From Pristionchus mayeri (taxonomy: Eukaryota > Nematoda > Chromadorea > Rhabditida > Neodiplogasteridae): a stretch of DNA of 64,000 nucleotides. The notes under the pieces are model-generated. The model did no database searches, was not told the DNA's origin, and saw only the letters and a list, made by a program, of their open reading frames with translations. The stretch covers positions 38,452,995 to 38,516,994 of the forward strand of contig BTRK01000001.1 of assembly GCA_036245805.1 (NCBI GenBank). Direction: 5' to 3'. This document shows, piece after piece, positions 1 through 11,423 of this stretch. The translations under genes were made by a program, and so were the position numbers. Within the stretch, counting starts at the first letter, position 1. Every line of letters starts with the position of its first letter.

Positions 1-584
1 CATCGGTGTCGAAACACTGTTGTCTCTTCGCTGGGTTATTATACATGATTCACTCCTTGCACATGTCTATTATGGAATCTGTCCATCGAAGATCCGATCT
101 ACGATGGAGCGATTTCCGACAGTAATTCAACACAACTGTATCAAAATATCGGCTATACTTCACCACTTCAACAAGTGTAGAAACTACGAGACTGATCCAA
201 CCCACATCCCACTTAACGTCAGAGTGACGCAATACATTGTTGACAAACAGATTGCGCAATCACTGCATCTGATCGCGAACTGACTTTTTTCCGAAGCATT
301 ATACGAACTTTCCGGACACCCCAATAGTACGGGGGACTTGTTTTGCTTCGCGGGTGAAGGGTGGTGGGAGGTGAGGTGGGATTGATGTCAACAAAGCCGA
401 ATCGCATACACACACACGTTTTCCATTTAGCGGTTGATTTTCACTATTCCTATGTATTGATAATAGGAATGGTTTCGCAGGAACTGGCTCTTTCATTCTG
501 CACAATCTCTGGCGAAATTTCGAAAATGCATGCATTCATTGATATTGTAACACAATTGGCCAAGAAATAGCAAAAATAACTCAC

Positions 585-968
585 AACGATGGCCACAACG
601 ACGAAAATCAGGAACAATATGGCGCTAACTGCTAGCATAATGCCGACGTGCACGTAGGCGATTAGCTGCAAATTTCACCGATGAATTTTCGAAATTTTTA
701 GCCAAATTTAGTGTCAAAACATTCCATGAAATTCATTATTTTCATTGCAATGATACACCGTTGCGGAAAGCCGCTTAATACGGAAAATCGGCTTAAAAGC
801 GAGATGATCGGGGAAGAAAAGCAAGAAAAAAGTAAGTATAACTTACCTTGGGGTCTTGGGCGCCGCACAGGAACGGCGAGAGAAAGCAGCTTCGCTCATC
901 GGTGTCGTCAAAGTTGAAGTCGAAGTCCTCGCCCTTCAGGGGCTTCTGCTCCAACGAGGTCGTCAAAC
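585..968 (-). CDS. Fragment of a single-pass or multi-pass membrane protein gene (two exons)
   Basis: Two minus-strand exons fit together: 847-968 (122 nt, TTTCTAG-type acceptor, GTAAGT donor) and 585-665 (81 nt, TTTGCAG acceptor, GTGAGT donor). They join in phase 0. The first encodes an acidic segment with a patch FDFNFDDTDE followed by two cysteines. The second encodes about 27 residues that are almost wholly hydrophobic (LIAYVHVGIMLAVSAILFL and onward), a clear transmembrane helix. Coding continues on both sides: the 122-nt exon opens with 2 nt of a split codon, so an upstream exon lies at higher coordinates, and the 81-nt exon has a donor. I could not find those exons with confidence. The family is not recognised. 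The splice sites and the membrane helix are seen directly; calling it a gene is inference. Confidence 0.6.
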
Positions 969-1019
969 CTAGAAAAAATAAACACATCTTTAAATAGCTA
1001 GACGAATGAAGATTGTGGG

Positions 1020-2510
1020 AGAATTTGCATGGTGAATATCACTTTATTACGGTTTGAAGTCTCATCTTCCCTCTCTCCTCACCCTCTTTCGCAAATTCTG
1101 TACTTTCTAAATGAAGCAATACATTGGCATAAATAAATAACAAATAAATAAAGTCAAATAAAGTCACCCCTATTGTTTGACATTTGGCTTCTCCTGGGCG
1201 AGAAGTGTTACTCTTCCCTCTGATGCACCTGCAGAACCGGAAGAAAGACGATTACTAAGCGAGAGGCGACATACGGAGATTAGACAGGCGAGCGAGAGAG
1301 CATGTGAATGTGAGAGACCGAGATGGCATGAGATAGAGAGAGAGGCGAGAAAGTATGGGAAATGAAGAGAGTCACTATGCTCTCTCTTAGAATTGACTGA
1401 TCGTTGGAGTAAAGACCAATCAACTCTGGGAAATCGAAGAGTTAGCGAACGTTTCGAGTGAGGGAAACGAGAGTGAGAGGCAGAGTGAAAAAAAGAGGTT
1501 CGGAAGTGATCTTATCTCGATCGATATGATCGCCTCGAAGTAGAGAGATAAGAAGAGAGATGAGGGATCATCTCAAGGATTTGAGAACATTGAGAGTCAA
1601 TTTGAGACGACAGAGGGCGGGAGAGACGGATAAATGATCCATCTAGAACATTGATACAGTGAGAGAAGAGGATGAGGAAATGGGAATGATGTGATCAATT
1701 AGAACATTGAAACATATGGCGTGAGGGATGGATATGACGCAGAGCTAAAGACAGATAAATGAGAGGGGATACATGATTTTCTCAAAAATTATTCTTTCAG
1801 GCATTTTGTTACTCGCTCTTCGCTTCTAGCTAACAAAAGAACGATTAGCCTTATTGTTTTCTCAAATTACCTCCCGGGACTATGGGAAAATGAGAAGAGT
1901 GGAACAGAGATGAGAGCAGGGACAAGAGGATGAGTGGGGTCACACTGGCAGGGCGCGATTACAACCATATTGACAAGTTGGCAGGAAACTGCACATCTTA
2001 CACACGCAAATACTCTTTATGTGCCATTTTCAAGCCGAATTGTTTCCAACCTTTTCAGAGGTAGAGTTTTATGCGCTGGAAGGTGATGAAAACAAAGATA
2101 TATTTTTAGAAAATTGCCCGAATTCCGAACTCCGAGATAACAGCCGCGGAGGAGAGGAATGAGGAGGAAGAGCTCAGGCCACATTGAAGGCGCTTAGAGT
2201 ACAGCTGTCGCACAATTGGCAGACATTTTATCGCGGACCCGGGGCGCATTTGATTAAAGACCGTGAGAATTCATCAAAATGAAGTGCTGAGGGGAGTTCA
2301 ACGATCATTCAAGAAACAGACCTAACTCTTTCCTTTGTACTACTTTCTTTACACCGCGATAAACAGAAAGAGTTCACCTATGCGGAAAATACGAGACCAA
2401 GTCGAGTGAGAAATGGGAACGGACGTGTGAGAAGCATGAATAATGTGCTTGAGAAAGTCAGTTCCGGGTGTTAGATATGGTCGTTCCTCATACAAGCTAT
2501 TGTTTTAATG
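1020..2510. other. Purine-rich intergenic DNA, no gene seen
   Basis: This stretch is dominated by GAGA-like tracts (about 1210-1720) that include short words such as GCGAGAGAG, also present in the foldback elements further right. No ORF with homology, splice-site pattern or RNA gene is visible. It may hold the promoter side of the membrane gene at 585-968, but no motif supports that. Confidence 0.5.
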
Positions 2511-2512
2511 GA

Positions 2513-2684
2513 ACTAGGTCGGATGGTCACCGTCGGATGGAAACCTACTGGATGATAACCAAATAATTTATCCTTCTGTAGAACTTTCACTGTAGGTTCC
2601 CAAAGTGTCAAAATTTCTACAGGGTTTCATTTTTTTGGTTATCATCCAGTAAGTTATCATCCTACGGTGATCATCCGACCTAGT
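2513..2684. mobile_element. Foldback MITE, ACTAGGTCGGATG family, long form
   Basis: The ends are inverted copies of each other: ACTAGGTCGGATG at the left and CATCCGACCTAGT at the right. An inner inverted segment is built around CTACTGGATGATAACC, and the centre holds TTCTGTAGAA-type words. Related copies lie at 29468-29650 and 36954-37123. No coding capacity. Shorter elements with the same ends but a different centre occur elsewhere in the window. Confidence 0.75.
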
Positions 2685-2689
2685 GACTC

Positions 2690-3815
2690 ATTAATCAAAG
2701 AAAATTATGAGACATATGCCAGATACTCGACTAGAAAATTCATCAAAATAAGTGCTGACTGTCACGAATTCGTGCAGGAGTGGTCCCTCGTCGATTCGAA
2801 AACAGCGTTCCGTATACACAAGTAAGCCTTCTTCGAGCAATGGTGAGCCTCTACTCATTTCCCCTGCTTCACACAAGCGTAAAATGCGTATCCTGACTCG
2901 CTCGGTCGCCTAAACTGCCCAACTTGCATAGGAAACTACATGAACCCCGCGGGACTCCCGGAAACAATTGCCTCCCAATGTGTAATACACACTACGGCAA
3001 ATTTAATCAATCTAAGAAGAGAGAGGGAGAGAAAGAAAGAAAAAAATAGTATTCTCAAAGTTGCGAAAATCGCTGACCGCGCTAATTTTTAACGCCTAGT
3101 AAGCGCTAACGATTCAGCAGGAGCAGAAAAGAGGTGAGTATGCCGGATAAAGAGACCCTGGCATTGCAATAAATCCATCTCTCCACACGAGGACAGGATG
3201 GGGGATGAAACGACGCCAATAACAGTCGAACTGGAAGGAAAATAGGCGAAGTTGCTCTTTCTGAGTGGAGAAAGAGTAGAACTAGAGTTGAAAGGAGTTC
3301 TATTCATTCTTTCCATTGACCTGGCAGGTAATTTGAGGAACCAGTAAACTGGCAGACAAGCTCGTCCTTTGCTCGCACGGGAACAAATGAAAACATTGAG
3401 ATAGGAAGGCAAGAATAATTTGTACGTGATTGTACGTAGAAGCTGTACTTTTCGTTTGGGTGGTAATTTGAGGAAACAGTAAACTGGTACTGCTCTTCCT
3501 TTGCTTACGCGCGGGAAGAAATAGAGACAGTGGGACAAGAAGCAACAGTGCGTGAGAGATCCCAAATGATTTGGAGTGAGAGGAATGAGAAGAGGGGGGA
3601 GGGGAGATTGGAGGGAGAGGGGAGGAGGAGGGACAGCGATGCAAAGCGCGCACTGTTTTGGTGCGTTCCCTCATTTGGGCGGTCGCTAGAGAAGGAGGGG
3701 GGAGGAGGGGGGAGAGGGGAGGGGGGAGAGGAGGGGGAGTGACGAGGCATCCCTTTGGAGGAGGTCAACCATTCGCTCGAAAAACAAACATGAGTAACCC
3801 CATAGCTATAGCGTT
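2690..3815. other. Gene-free stretch with a local duplication and a GA/GGA-rich tract
   Basis: A segment of about 65 bp starting at 3330 (TAATTTGAGGAA then CAGTAAACTGG) recurs from 3463, a spacing of 133 bp, with several mismatches. From about 3570 to 3745 the plus strand is almost pure purine (GGGAGGGGAGA-type). ORFs through it are low-complexity artefacts. No gene is supported. Confidence 0.55.
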
Positions 3816-3820
3816 GGCTG

Positions 3821-4526
3821 TGTAGCGGAATTCTTCCACTACTACAATATACATAAATAATCAAACACCTTAATAATTTATTTCATAAAATAAATCCAAT
3901 TCTCGATTGGCTCTAGCCAAAGTCATACGGTATCACACCGGTCAACTCCCGCGTCTCTGCTTTCGTACGGAACCTTGTACTGTGATCATGCACATCAATA
4001 TACCGTATGTTTTGCCCTTTCGCGATGAATTTTTCCCTTTCCTACTTCAGTTCTACCTTTGCCGTCGTACTGAGCGCACGCTCTGTATTTTTCGCTCTTA
4101 TTATTGAACTCAGCTATCACCTTGCGGTTCCCTCGCTCACCGTTGAGGCCTTCTTTGTTGGACTTGCCTCTCCAACACTTCTTCTTTATTGCGTCGTGTC
4201 ACTTTCACACGTAATTATTTCATCACTGTCAGGATTCGTTCTCGAGCCCTCACAGTCCCCTCACCGTCGACCAGACATCAACCAGCCGACGACCTTCCCT
4301 CGCTCTCACTCGAGCCTTCTTCAGTGGCGAGCACCCCCAAGACTTCGGAGACCACCTCCAGGTTTCTTTCACTTCTAAATCACTACTTTCCCTCCCCGTT
4401 AGACCTCTATTAAGTTCACCCATTTTCCCTTGTTGTGTAAATTAATAATAAATATTTATTCTATTTCGTTATCCCTCATTGTTGCGCAACACACATAGCC
4501 AGAGAATCGTCTGATTCTCTCGCATA
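3821..4526 (+). repeat. 5' long terminal repeat
   Basis: Begins TGTAGCGGAATTC and ends CTCTCGCATA. Preceded by target duplication GGCTG. An AT-rich stretch with ATACATAAATAATC lies near the start, and AATAATAAATATTT near 4442-4458 could serve the polyadenylation region. It matches the 3' LTR except for about six substitutions. Confidence 0.93.
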
Positions 4527-4543
4527 TGGTGCATTTCGACCTA
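4527..4543 (+). promoter_or_regulatory. Putative primer binding site
   Basis: Sequence TGGTGCATTTCGACC starts directly after the 5' LTR. The leading TGG is complementary to the CCA end of a tRNA, as in retroelement primer sites. I could not assign the tRNA with confidence. Confidence 0.6.
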
Positions 4544-4658
4544 TTTAAGAACACCGATACGTCCGCGTGGCAGCATTCACTCTACTATTGAGCCCAATCC
4601 CCAACCCGAATTTATCCTCCCCAATACGGTCACTATCCGTAGGAAAACCAAGACCGTA

Positions 4659-7600
4659 ATGGAGTCAACTTTCAAAACTGATTATGAGTCACTCCACAGC
4701 CTTCTTAGTGAACTCAAACCACTATTCGATCAGATTGATTTGGTAACCACCGACCTTTACAAAGTCAAGACATGTGACGAAATTCACCAACTGGCCTCCA
4801 CTACCCGCCCCACTGTGGCGGACGCCGACCGAATTCTCTCTTCTTTCAGAGACGTCATGCAGGAAATCGAGGAGAAAGTCGCTGAGATGGTCAACCAAGA
4901 AGACGGCGACAAGGACCAAGCAGCCAACGAGCAAAGCCGTCTGCAGAGTGTGAACAAGAGCAAGGATGGATCCAGCCAACTTCCCATGGATGTGAGTAAA
5001 CTTACGAATCTCTTTGAGAAAAAGGTTGCAAAATTCGATAAAGCCGTCGAGTTTAATTCACGTCACGTTACCTGGCTCACTCCGCCTTCCTCGGTAACAA
5101 TCCCGCACGTTAGCACTAGTGACCCGATTCAACCATCCAATCACTCTCCCCCTGCGCTTAGTGCCCAGTCACCCCAGCCTACTGCCGCACCTTCTCCCCA
5201 GCTCACGCAACCTCACATCCCCAATCCCTCCATCCTCCCACGTAGTGATGGAGTCGCCGACGCATCGAGGAGTATCAACCAGACTACGCCTGCAAGTTCG
5301 TCATCGCCTCAACTCACTCAGCCCTCTGCTCCGACCGATTCAGTCGTTCACAAGCCTACTCTCTCGCTTCCGCCTATCAGATTAGAAACGTTCGATGGTA
5401 GCGACATCACTCGTTGGCCTGCCTTCAAGTTCCAAATCGAATCTCTAATTCTAGATAGATCAGACATCTCTGAAGCCGAGAAAGTCTTCCACATCCGCTC
5501 TTGTCTCAAAGGCACAGCGCATTCACTGATCGCTTCCCTCCCTGTACAAGGTGGTTTTCTCACTACGACTATGAGTAGATTAGAGTCTGAGTATGGTCGC
5601 CATGTCCTCACACAAGCCCGCTTAATCCAAACACTGAGGAGCATCCGTTCTAAGACACCACGACCTGAGGACCAGCTCACCGCTGTGCGTGCGATGATCA
5701 ACATAGCCTACTCGATCAACAAAGAGTGGGGAATCGATGGACTAGCCATGCAACAGACGGTTGCCGAGTGCATCAACTCCAAGTTCATCACCCTCATTTC
5801 CCGCCAGAAGCCGGATTCTCTTCTTTCTGCCCTGCTTCTAATCGAGAGCCAGCTCAACGAGGAACTCGAAGAGGCACTCACTATTAGTGCGTTCTCCTCA
5901 CAGCGTCCCAATTCCAACGGTGGTTCGCAGCCGCACAGGACCAGCAACCAGCCGCCGAACACTCACGCCTCAAGCACTCCCAAGCCTTCCAAGAAGGGCC
6001 CATTGTGTGTGTTCTGTGGACAGCACACCTACAGTGCTCAGTGCACACAAGTCAGTTCTGCCAAGGACAGAAAAGACATCCTCCGCACTAAGTCCCTATG
6101 CTTTTCGTGCTTCTCTGCTAGCCATCCCTCACATGAGTGTCGGAAATCCTGTTCTACCTGCAATGGTAAACATCACACTTCCCTTTGCCATAAGCCCTCT
6201 ACCAACCCCAACAAGGCCACCACCGTCGCATCTCTCACCACGAAACAACCCATTCAAGTGAACACTAGATTGTTCACTACACCCGTTGGCCTCATAAACC
6301 AGACTGCGTGCCAAGTGCTCATGGCTCATGCGCTATTAGACACAGGCGCACAAGTCTCGCTTATTTCTCGCAGCCTCGCAAGCCGTCTTTCACTTACGCC
6401 TGTGGATCAGCTGCATGCCTCAATCACTGGAGTCATACATAATGAGCCGTCTGTAGTTGCTTCCACCCACGATGTGGTTCAATTCCAGCTTGTTACTAAT
6501 CAAGACAATGTGACAATTAGGGCTGTAGTCCACGATGGCGAGAGTATAACTAACTCAATCCATCACCAACCCCTTTCACCAGTTGACCTCGAGGTAATCA
6601 AGACTACTATTCAGTCTGTACCACACCACCTCACTGACTCAACAGTCAGTCCCGACCTCTTACTTGGTGTCGGTGACGCACTCAAACTCACCCACAACTC
6701 CAAGGTTACTGTACTCCCTAGTGGATACCGCTTGATCCAATCTTCAATTGGACCAATAGTAGCTGGATCATCAGACAGCTCTGAACAGACATCTTCCTCT
6801 TCCACTCCTTCCGAGCCACCCACCTTCCCACCCCACTCCGACAACAGCTCACGTCCTTCTCCTACCACCCCTTCATTGAAAGTGGCGTCGATTGTCACAT
6901 CAGCCGACCTCTCAGCCGACCAGATGGCAGAACGTTTCCTCTCTGTAGATCCAATCTCGCGCATTTACGAGACTACTGAGAAGGAAGAGCGCAAACTCGC
7001 AAATGAAATGGTGTCAAAGCACTTCGACGATACTATCCAGTCACGCGACGATGGCTACCACGTACAGTATGCCATCAAGCCTGATGCGAAGTCAGCCCTC
7101 CCAGACAACTATAATCTCGCAGTGTCTCGTCTGGCCTCGACCACTAGAAAGCTGTCCACTGACAAAAGTCTTCTCTCGTTCTACGATTCAGTCATCAAGG
7201 ACCAAATCGCACTAGGACAAGTAGAGATAGTAGACTCCTCTGACACTAGTGGAATCATTCACTACCTGGCTCACCAGCCTGTACTGAGACCAGACAAGCC
7301 TACTACCCCACTGCGCATAGTTTATGACGCCTCTGCTCATCTCAAAAACAAGCCATCACTGAACGACATGATCTACCCCGGTCCGAGTGACCTCGAGCGC
7401 ATTCCATCACTTCTTCTTCGCGCAAGACTGCGATCAGTTCTCATTGTGGCTGACGTTGAGAAAGCCTTCCTCCAAGTGAAGCTGTGTCCATCCCAGCGAA
7501 ACATGCTTCGCTTCCTCTGGCTAAAAGACATCAATAAGCCAGTCACCACCCAGAACCTTCTCACATTGAGATTCTGCGTTACCCCCTTTGGTGTCAATCA

Positions 7601-7687
7601 GAGCCCTTGCCTTCTCAACAAGGTGATCAATCACCACATTCTGCAGAAAGGCGAAGAGTGTGACCCGCACCTGGTCAGACAACTAAC
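4659..7687 (+). CDS. BEL/Pao gag-protease-RT frame (N-terminal part of pol)
   Basis: Starts at the first good ATG after the leader, and the frame stays open to 7778. Residues up to about 230 are coiled-coil-like, then Ser/Pro/Thr-rich. A conserved gag region begins near residue 235 (RLETFDGSDITRWPAFK). Three zinc knuckles occur near residues 449-512, including CFSCFSASHPSHEC (CX2CX4HX4C). An aspartic protease motif LLDTGAQ is near residue 560. RT begins near residue 860, with the first catalytic Asp in LIVADVEKAFLQV near residue 931. From about 7688 the frame loses homology: the RT catalytic box lies in the next frame. Known role: structural Gag, polyprotein cleavage and the N-terminal half of reverse transcriptase. 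The break just before the active site is seen directly; whether it is a mutation, a programmed shift or a base-call error is open. Confidence 0.9.
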
Positions 7688-10366
7688 CTCTATGTTGATA
7701 ACATCATCATCAACGTTGACACACCATCAGCCCTCTTGCACACACAGTCGAAGCACATCTTCGAGTCCATGTCCATGAACCTTCGTGACTACGCGTCCAA
7801 CTCCTCCTCGTTCATGACACATGTACCAGAACCCGACCGATCAACAGACTCCAATCAGAAACTGCTTGGTCTCACGTGGAATACCACCGAGGACACACTA
7901 GCCATCAAGATTCCAATCTCTCCCAAAAGAGAAAAGGAATCAAAGAGATCGATGCTGAGCACTGTCTCTAGCGCGTACGACCCACTAGGTCTCCTAAATC
8001 CCCTTCTACTCCCTCCCAGACTCACAGTCCAGAGTCTTTGGAATGTTCCACTCAAGTGGGATGAACCAGTCAATGAGACTACTAGGGATTCCTTCCACGA
8101 CCAAATAACAGACCTCGAGCAGTTCTCACTCCCAGTTGATCGATTCACGCACATCTCTGAAGCCGACGAGATCACTCTTGTCGCATTCAGTGACGCCTCT
8201 AAGTGGGCAATGGCTGCTTCTGTGTACAGTTATGTACCTGGTTGCAAGCCATCCCTACTAATCTCCAAGACCCGACTAGCACCAATAAATTCTACTTCCA
8301 CTATACCCAAAATGGAACTCGACTCACTAGTCATGGCTCATACATTGCTCCAGTACACAGTGGATAGCCTTCGGAAAGAATTCCCTGAGAAACAAATACA
8401 CACGTATACCTTCTCCGATTCTGCTGTGGTCCTTCACTGGTGCAAGCCTACTTTCAACAAGCCAGTCGGTGTCTTCGTCTCCAACCGAGTCAAACTCATT
8501 CACTCAATCAGAGACACACTCTCATCTGATAGCCATCTTACCTACCATCCGCCTCGACACGTGAGGAGTGAACAGAATCCTGCCGACCACGCAACTCGCG
8601 GACTCTCTTCCTCTGAAATGAACGAGCCTTCTCACCAATGGTGGATCGGCCCTCATTGGCTGTCTTCTGACCCGGCTGAATGGCCCGACACCAACCTGTC
8701 AGACCTCCAGTACCCCGACCCCGACCCGTTCACACTGACTGTGACCCCTGAGGTTATCACACCACCTCCACTAGACAATGTCATAGACCTCACTCGGCAT
8801 TCCAGCCTCAAAAAGGCAATCAACGTGACGTCATTTGTCTATCGCTTCATCACCAGTTGCGCTACCAAGTCCTCCAACACCAGCATTCACGAGAAGCTGA
8901 AGCACATCCCCACTACTCCCGAGCCTTCTCTCAGTGCTACCGAGAAAAGATTCGCCCTCAACAGGCTAATCTCGTTCAACCAGAGATCGGTCGAAGACTT
9001 TCTGAAGAAAAAGACTTCACTGGTCGAAGATCCAACCACTGGCCTGTTTAGAGTCCACACCAGACTTACCAACTCTGCACGATCAGCCGACTTCAAACAA
9101 CCGATCTTCATCCACACCTCGCGGGACACCACATTAGCACGGCTTCTTATCAAAGACATCCATGCATCCACCCACGCAGGAATGGATGTCGTCCTCAACA
9201 CCCTCAAGAGCAGATACATGGTCCCACGAGCCAGACCTCTTGCTAAGTCCACTCTGAAGCAGTGCATTCCTTGTAGGAAGACAAACAACCTCCCCTTCGC
9301 CTATCCCAAAAGCCCACCACTACCCGGCGATAGAGTAAAAGAGAGCCTTCCTTTCGCACACTGCGGCATAGACTACGCTGGACCCTTCCATCTTAATGAC
9401 GATTCCAAAATCTGGATTGTCGTTATCACTTGTTTCTCGACCAGAGTCACACACCTCGAAGTAGTCTCATCACTGTTGCCTTCGGCCTTCATATTAGCCT
9501 TCCGTAGATTCTGTTCACGCAGAGGAACACCCCAAAGAGTTACTTCCGATAAGGCGACGACCTTCAAATTGGCCAGTACACTGCTGTCCAACTCCGAAGT
9601 CGATCCAGACGTCAACACTCTCTTCTCCTCACTGGGAATAACATGGTCCTTCACCACTGCACACTCTCCATGGAAGGGTGGAATCTACGAGAGACTCATC
9701 AAGATCATCAAAGACTCCTTCTCTCGTTCAATCGGAAGACGCAGGCTGTCTAGAGAAGAGTTTGACACGGTCACTTGCGAAGTAGAAGCACTCCTGAACT
9801 CGAGGCCACTCACATACGTTTCCTCAGACGACGTTCAGTCATTCAACGGCCCAGCACTCAGGCCAATTGACCTCATCCTCCCCAATTCCTTCCTAGGGAC
9901 ATCACTCGTTCGCTCAGATGCCGATGATTACCACCCTCCGGAGGAAGAGAATTCAAGTAGGGAAGCTGCACTCAGACAGCTAAGGAGATCAATCACAGTC
10001 GTCGATACCTTCTGGAAGAGATGGAACACCGAATATCTCACCAGCCTTCGTGACTCGGCCAATAAGTCATCTGACCCTCTCCAATCCACTCGTTCCTCCA
10101 TTTCTTGCCCTCAGCCAGGTTCCATTGTACTGGTCATCTACGAGAGTGGAACCACACCACGATCGAGTTGGAAAATAGCAAAAATCCTCTCATTAACTAA
10201 GACTTCTGCCACCCTGAGATCACACACAGGCCGTACTATCGAAAGACCACTGAACCTTTTGATCCCTCTCGAAATCCATTCCGGTAAAGAAACGCGTCCT
10301 GATAACACTGTAATTCAGACGCCTCATCACATGGTCACTAGGTCAAAGGCTGCCCACCGCCTCTAG
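7688..10366 (+). CDS. BEL/Pao RT (C-terminal part), RNase H, integrase
   Basis: Continues pol in the -1 frame. The RT catalytic box reads YVDN at 7691-7702, with Asn where most RTs have the second Asp. RNase H follows, with Asp in AFSDASKW, Glu in PKMELDSL and Asp in TFSDSAVVLHW. The integrase has an HHCC zinc site (HAST HAG near 9155-9175, then CIPC near 9263-9274) and a D,D-E core: Asp in HCGIDYAGPF, Asp in VTSDKATTF, Glu in WKGGIYERL. The end (PGSIVLVIYESG) matches the usual C-terminal domain of Pao integrases. The frame stops with TAG at 10366. The catalytic residues of RNase H and integrase are all present, so only the upstream frameshift and the YVDN variant are odd. Confidence 0.9.
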   Translation, partial: LYVDNIIINVDTPSALLHTQSKHIFESMSMNLRDYASNSSSFMTHVPEPDRSTDSNQKLLGLTWNTTEDTLAIKIPISPKREKESKRSMLSTVSSAYDPLGLLNPLLLPPRLTVQSLWNVPLKWDEPVNETTRDSFHDQITDLEQFSLPVDRFTHISEADEITLVAFSDASKWAMAASVYSYVPGCKPSLLISKTRLAPINSTSTIPKMELDSLVMAHTLLQYTVDSLRKEFPEKQIHTYTFSDSAVVLHWCKPTFNKPVGVFVSNRVKLIHSIRDTLSSDSHLTYHPPRHVRSEQNPADHATRGLSSSEMNEPSHQWWIGPHWLSSDPAEWPDTNLSDLQYPDPDPFTLTVTPEVITPPPLDNVIDLTRHSSLKKAINVTSFVYRFITSCATKSSNTSIHEKLKHIPTTPEPSLSATEKRFALNRLISFNQRSVEDFLKKKTSLVEDPTTGLFRVHTRLTNSARSADFKQPIFIHTSRDTTLARLLIKDIHASTHAGMDVVLNTLKSRYMVPRARPLAKSTLKQCIPCRKTNNLPFAYPKSPPLPGDRVKESLPFAHCGIDYAGPFHLNDDSKIWIVVITCFSTRVTHLEVVSSLLPSAFILAFRRFCSRRGTPQRVTSDKATTFKLASTLLSNSEVDPDVNTLFSSLGITWSFTTAHSPWKGGIYERLIKIIKDSFSRSIGRRRLSREEFDTVTCEVEALLNSRPLTYVSSDDVQSFNGPALRPIDLILPNSFLGTSLVRSDADDYHPPEEENSSREAALRQLRRSITVVDTFWKRWNTEYLTSLRDSANKSSDPLQSTRSSISCPQPGSIVLVIYESGTTPRSSWKIAKILSLTKTSATLRSHTGRTIERPLNLLIPLEIHSGKETRPDNTVIQTPHHMVTRSKAAHRL

Positions 10367-10472
10367 CCTTCTCCCCTTTCCCCCTGCCTTTCCATTCCCT
10401 CCCCGAGGATTCCACTGTGACTACACATTGTAATTATAAATATCTTCCCTTATCTTCCCTCCCACTTATCAC

Positions 10473-10482
10473 TTACTTTCAG
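10473..10482 (+). promoter_or_regulatory. Candidate 3' splice site before the third ORF
   Basis: TTACTTTCAG matches the nematode acceptor consensus closely and sits just upstream of the third ORF's ATG. A matching donor in the leader or gag cannot be chosen from sequence alone. Confidence 0.4.
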
Positions 10483-10515
10483 GCTGCTCACAATCAGCCA
10501 GTCATCGATCAAGAG

Positions 10516-11196
10516 ATGGAGGATGAACTCCTCAGTGGAGACGTCAACCCCAACCTCGCGGAGATCAAGGACTACATTGACATCGCCTGCGATCAGCTTC
10601 TGGGTGCGATCCACGACAACCAGAGCAAAGACGACGCTCGTCAGTGCCACGACGACATCATCCGTCACGTTAAGGAGGGACTCAGCCGCCTTGAGAAAAC
10701 GGTCACCGCCGAACTCTCTCAGATTTCCCTTACCTTATCCGCACTTCTTAATCAGAAATCCACCCAGCCTTCTGCCCCTACTCCCCTGTTTTCCCCTTCT
10801 TCTCCCCTTATTCGTACGCCTTCCGTTAAGCCCACTCGCTTCAATCCCATTGCTCGCCCCTCTAGCGATCACCGTCGCCCCTCTTCCTCTCGAGACACCT
10901 CTCGTACCCCTACCACTTCTCGCCCCATTCGCAAATCCAAGCCTTCTAGCACGGCATGCACCTTCTGCAATTCGACTGACCACTTCACTCGTTTCTGCTC
11001 CGTCGTTAAGAGTATCGTTACTCGCCTTTCTCTCATGAGAGACGACCAGTGCACAAAGTGCTTCCGTACCATGGACGCATCTCCAGCACCCACCTGCGAG
11101 CCCGAGCACTGCAAACGGGGTTGCTTAGACGTCAATGGAAGGTTCGAGCGACATAAGGAATGGTTCTGTCCCAAGAACGTCGACCTCCTTCCTTGA
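10516..11196 (+). CDS. Third retrotransposon ORF with Gag-like zinc knuckles
   Basis: A 226-residue frame lies between pol and the 3' LTR, where some LTR elements carry env. I see no signal peptide, membrane helix or glycosylation pattern, so it is not an envelope. Its start is acidic, its middle is Ser/Pro-rich, and its C-terminus has CTFCNSTDHFTRFC (CX2CX4HX4C) followed by CTKC and further Cys/His pairs, the same layout as the zinc region of the element's own gag. A TTACTTTCAG acceptor-like site at 10473-10482 lies 33 bp before the ATG, so the ORF may be expressed from a spliced subgenomic RNA. The frame is also open upstream to 10417. Function unknown; nucleic-acid binding is inferred from the knuckles. 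Confidence 0.75.
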   Translation: MEDELLSGDVNPNLAEIKDYIDIACDQLLGAIHDNQSKDDARQCHDDIIRHVKEGLSRLEKTVTAELSQISLTLSALLNQKSTQPSAPTPLFSPSSPLIRTPSVKPTRFNPIARPSSDHRRPSSSRDTSRTPTTSRPIRKSKPSSTACTFCNSTDHFTRFCSVVKSIVTRLSLMRDDQCTKCFRTMDASPAPTCEPEHCKRGCLDVNGRFERHKEWFCPKNVDLLP

Positions 11197-11423
11197 ACAT
11201 CCCTAGCCTTCTTCCCCCCTTTTGTTATCTTCGGCCATTTGGCACTTGTTAGTCATCTTCGATGTCTGTTGTCTCCCGATTTCTCCCCAATTGTTGTTGT
11301 TTCTCGTTGATTGATTGTTCCCCATGTTGGCTTCATAAAGCACAATCATTCACTGTCTTTTCCTCCACCACATCACACATCTCCCATCCCTCTTTCACTT
11401 CTTCCGTTCTCGCTCCCCCCGAG

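Noticed and set aside
3089..3864. Several overlapping ORFs rich in Ser, Pro, Gly, Glu
   Set aside because: They arise from a purine-rich tract and lack start context, homology or splice structure.
4007..4378. ORFs of 123 and 74 residues inside both LTRs
   Set aside because: They lie within the LTR, recur in both copies, and cross regions that should be regulatory; no domain seen.
5119..6964. Secondary-frame ORFs inside gag-pol
   Set aside because: Shadow frames of a clearly coding region.
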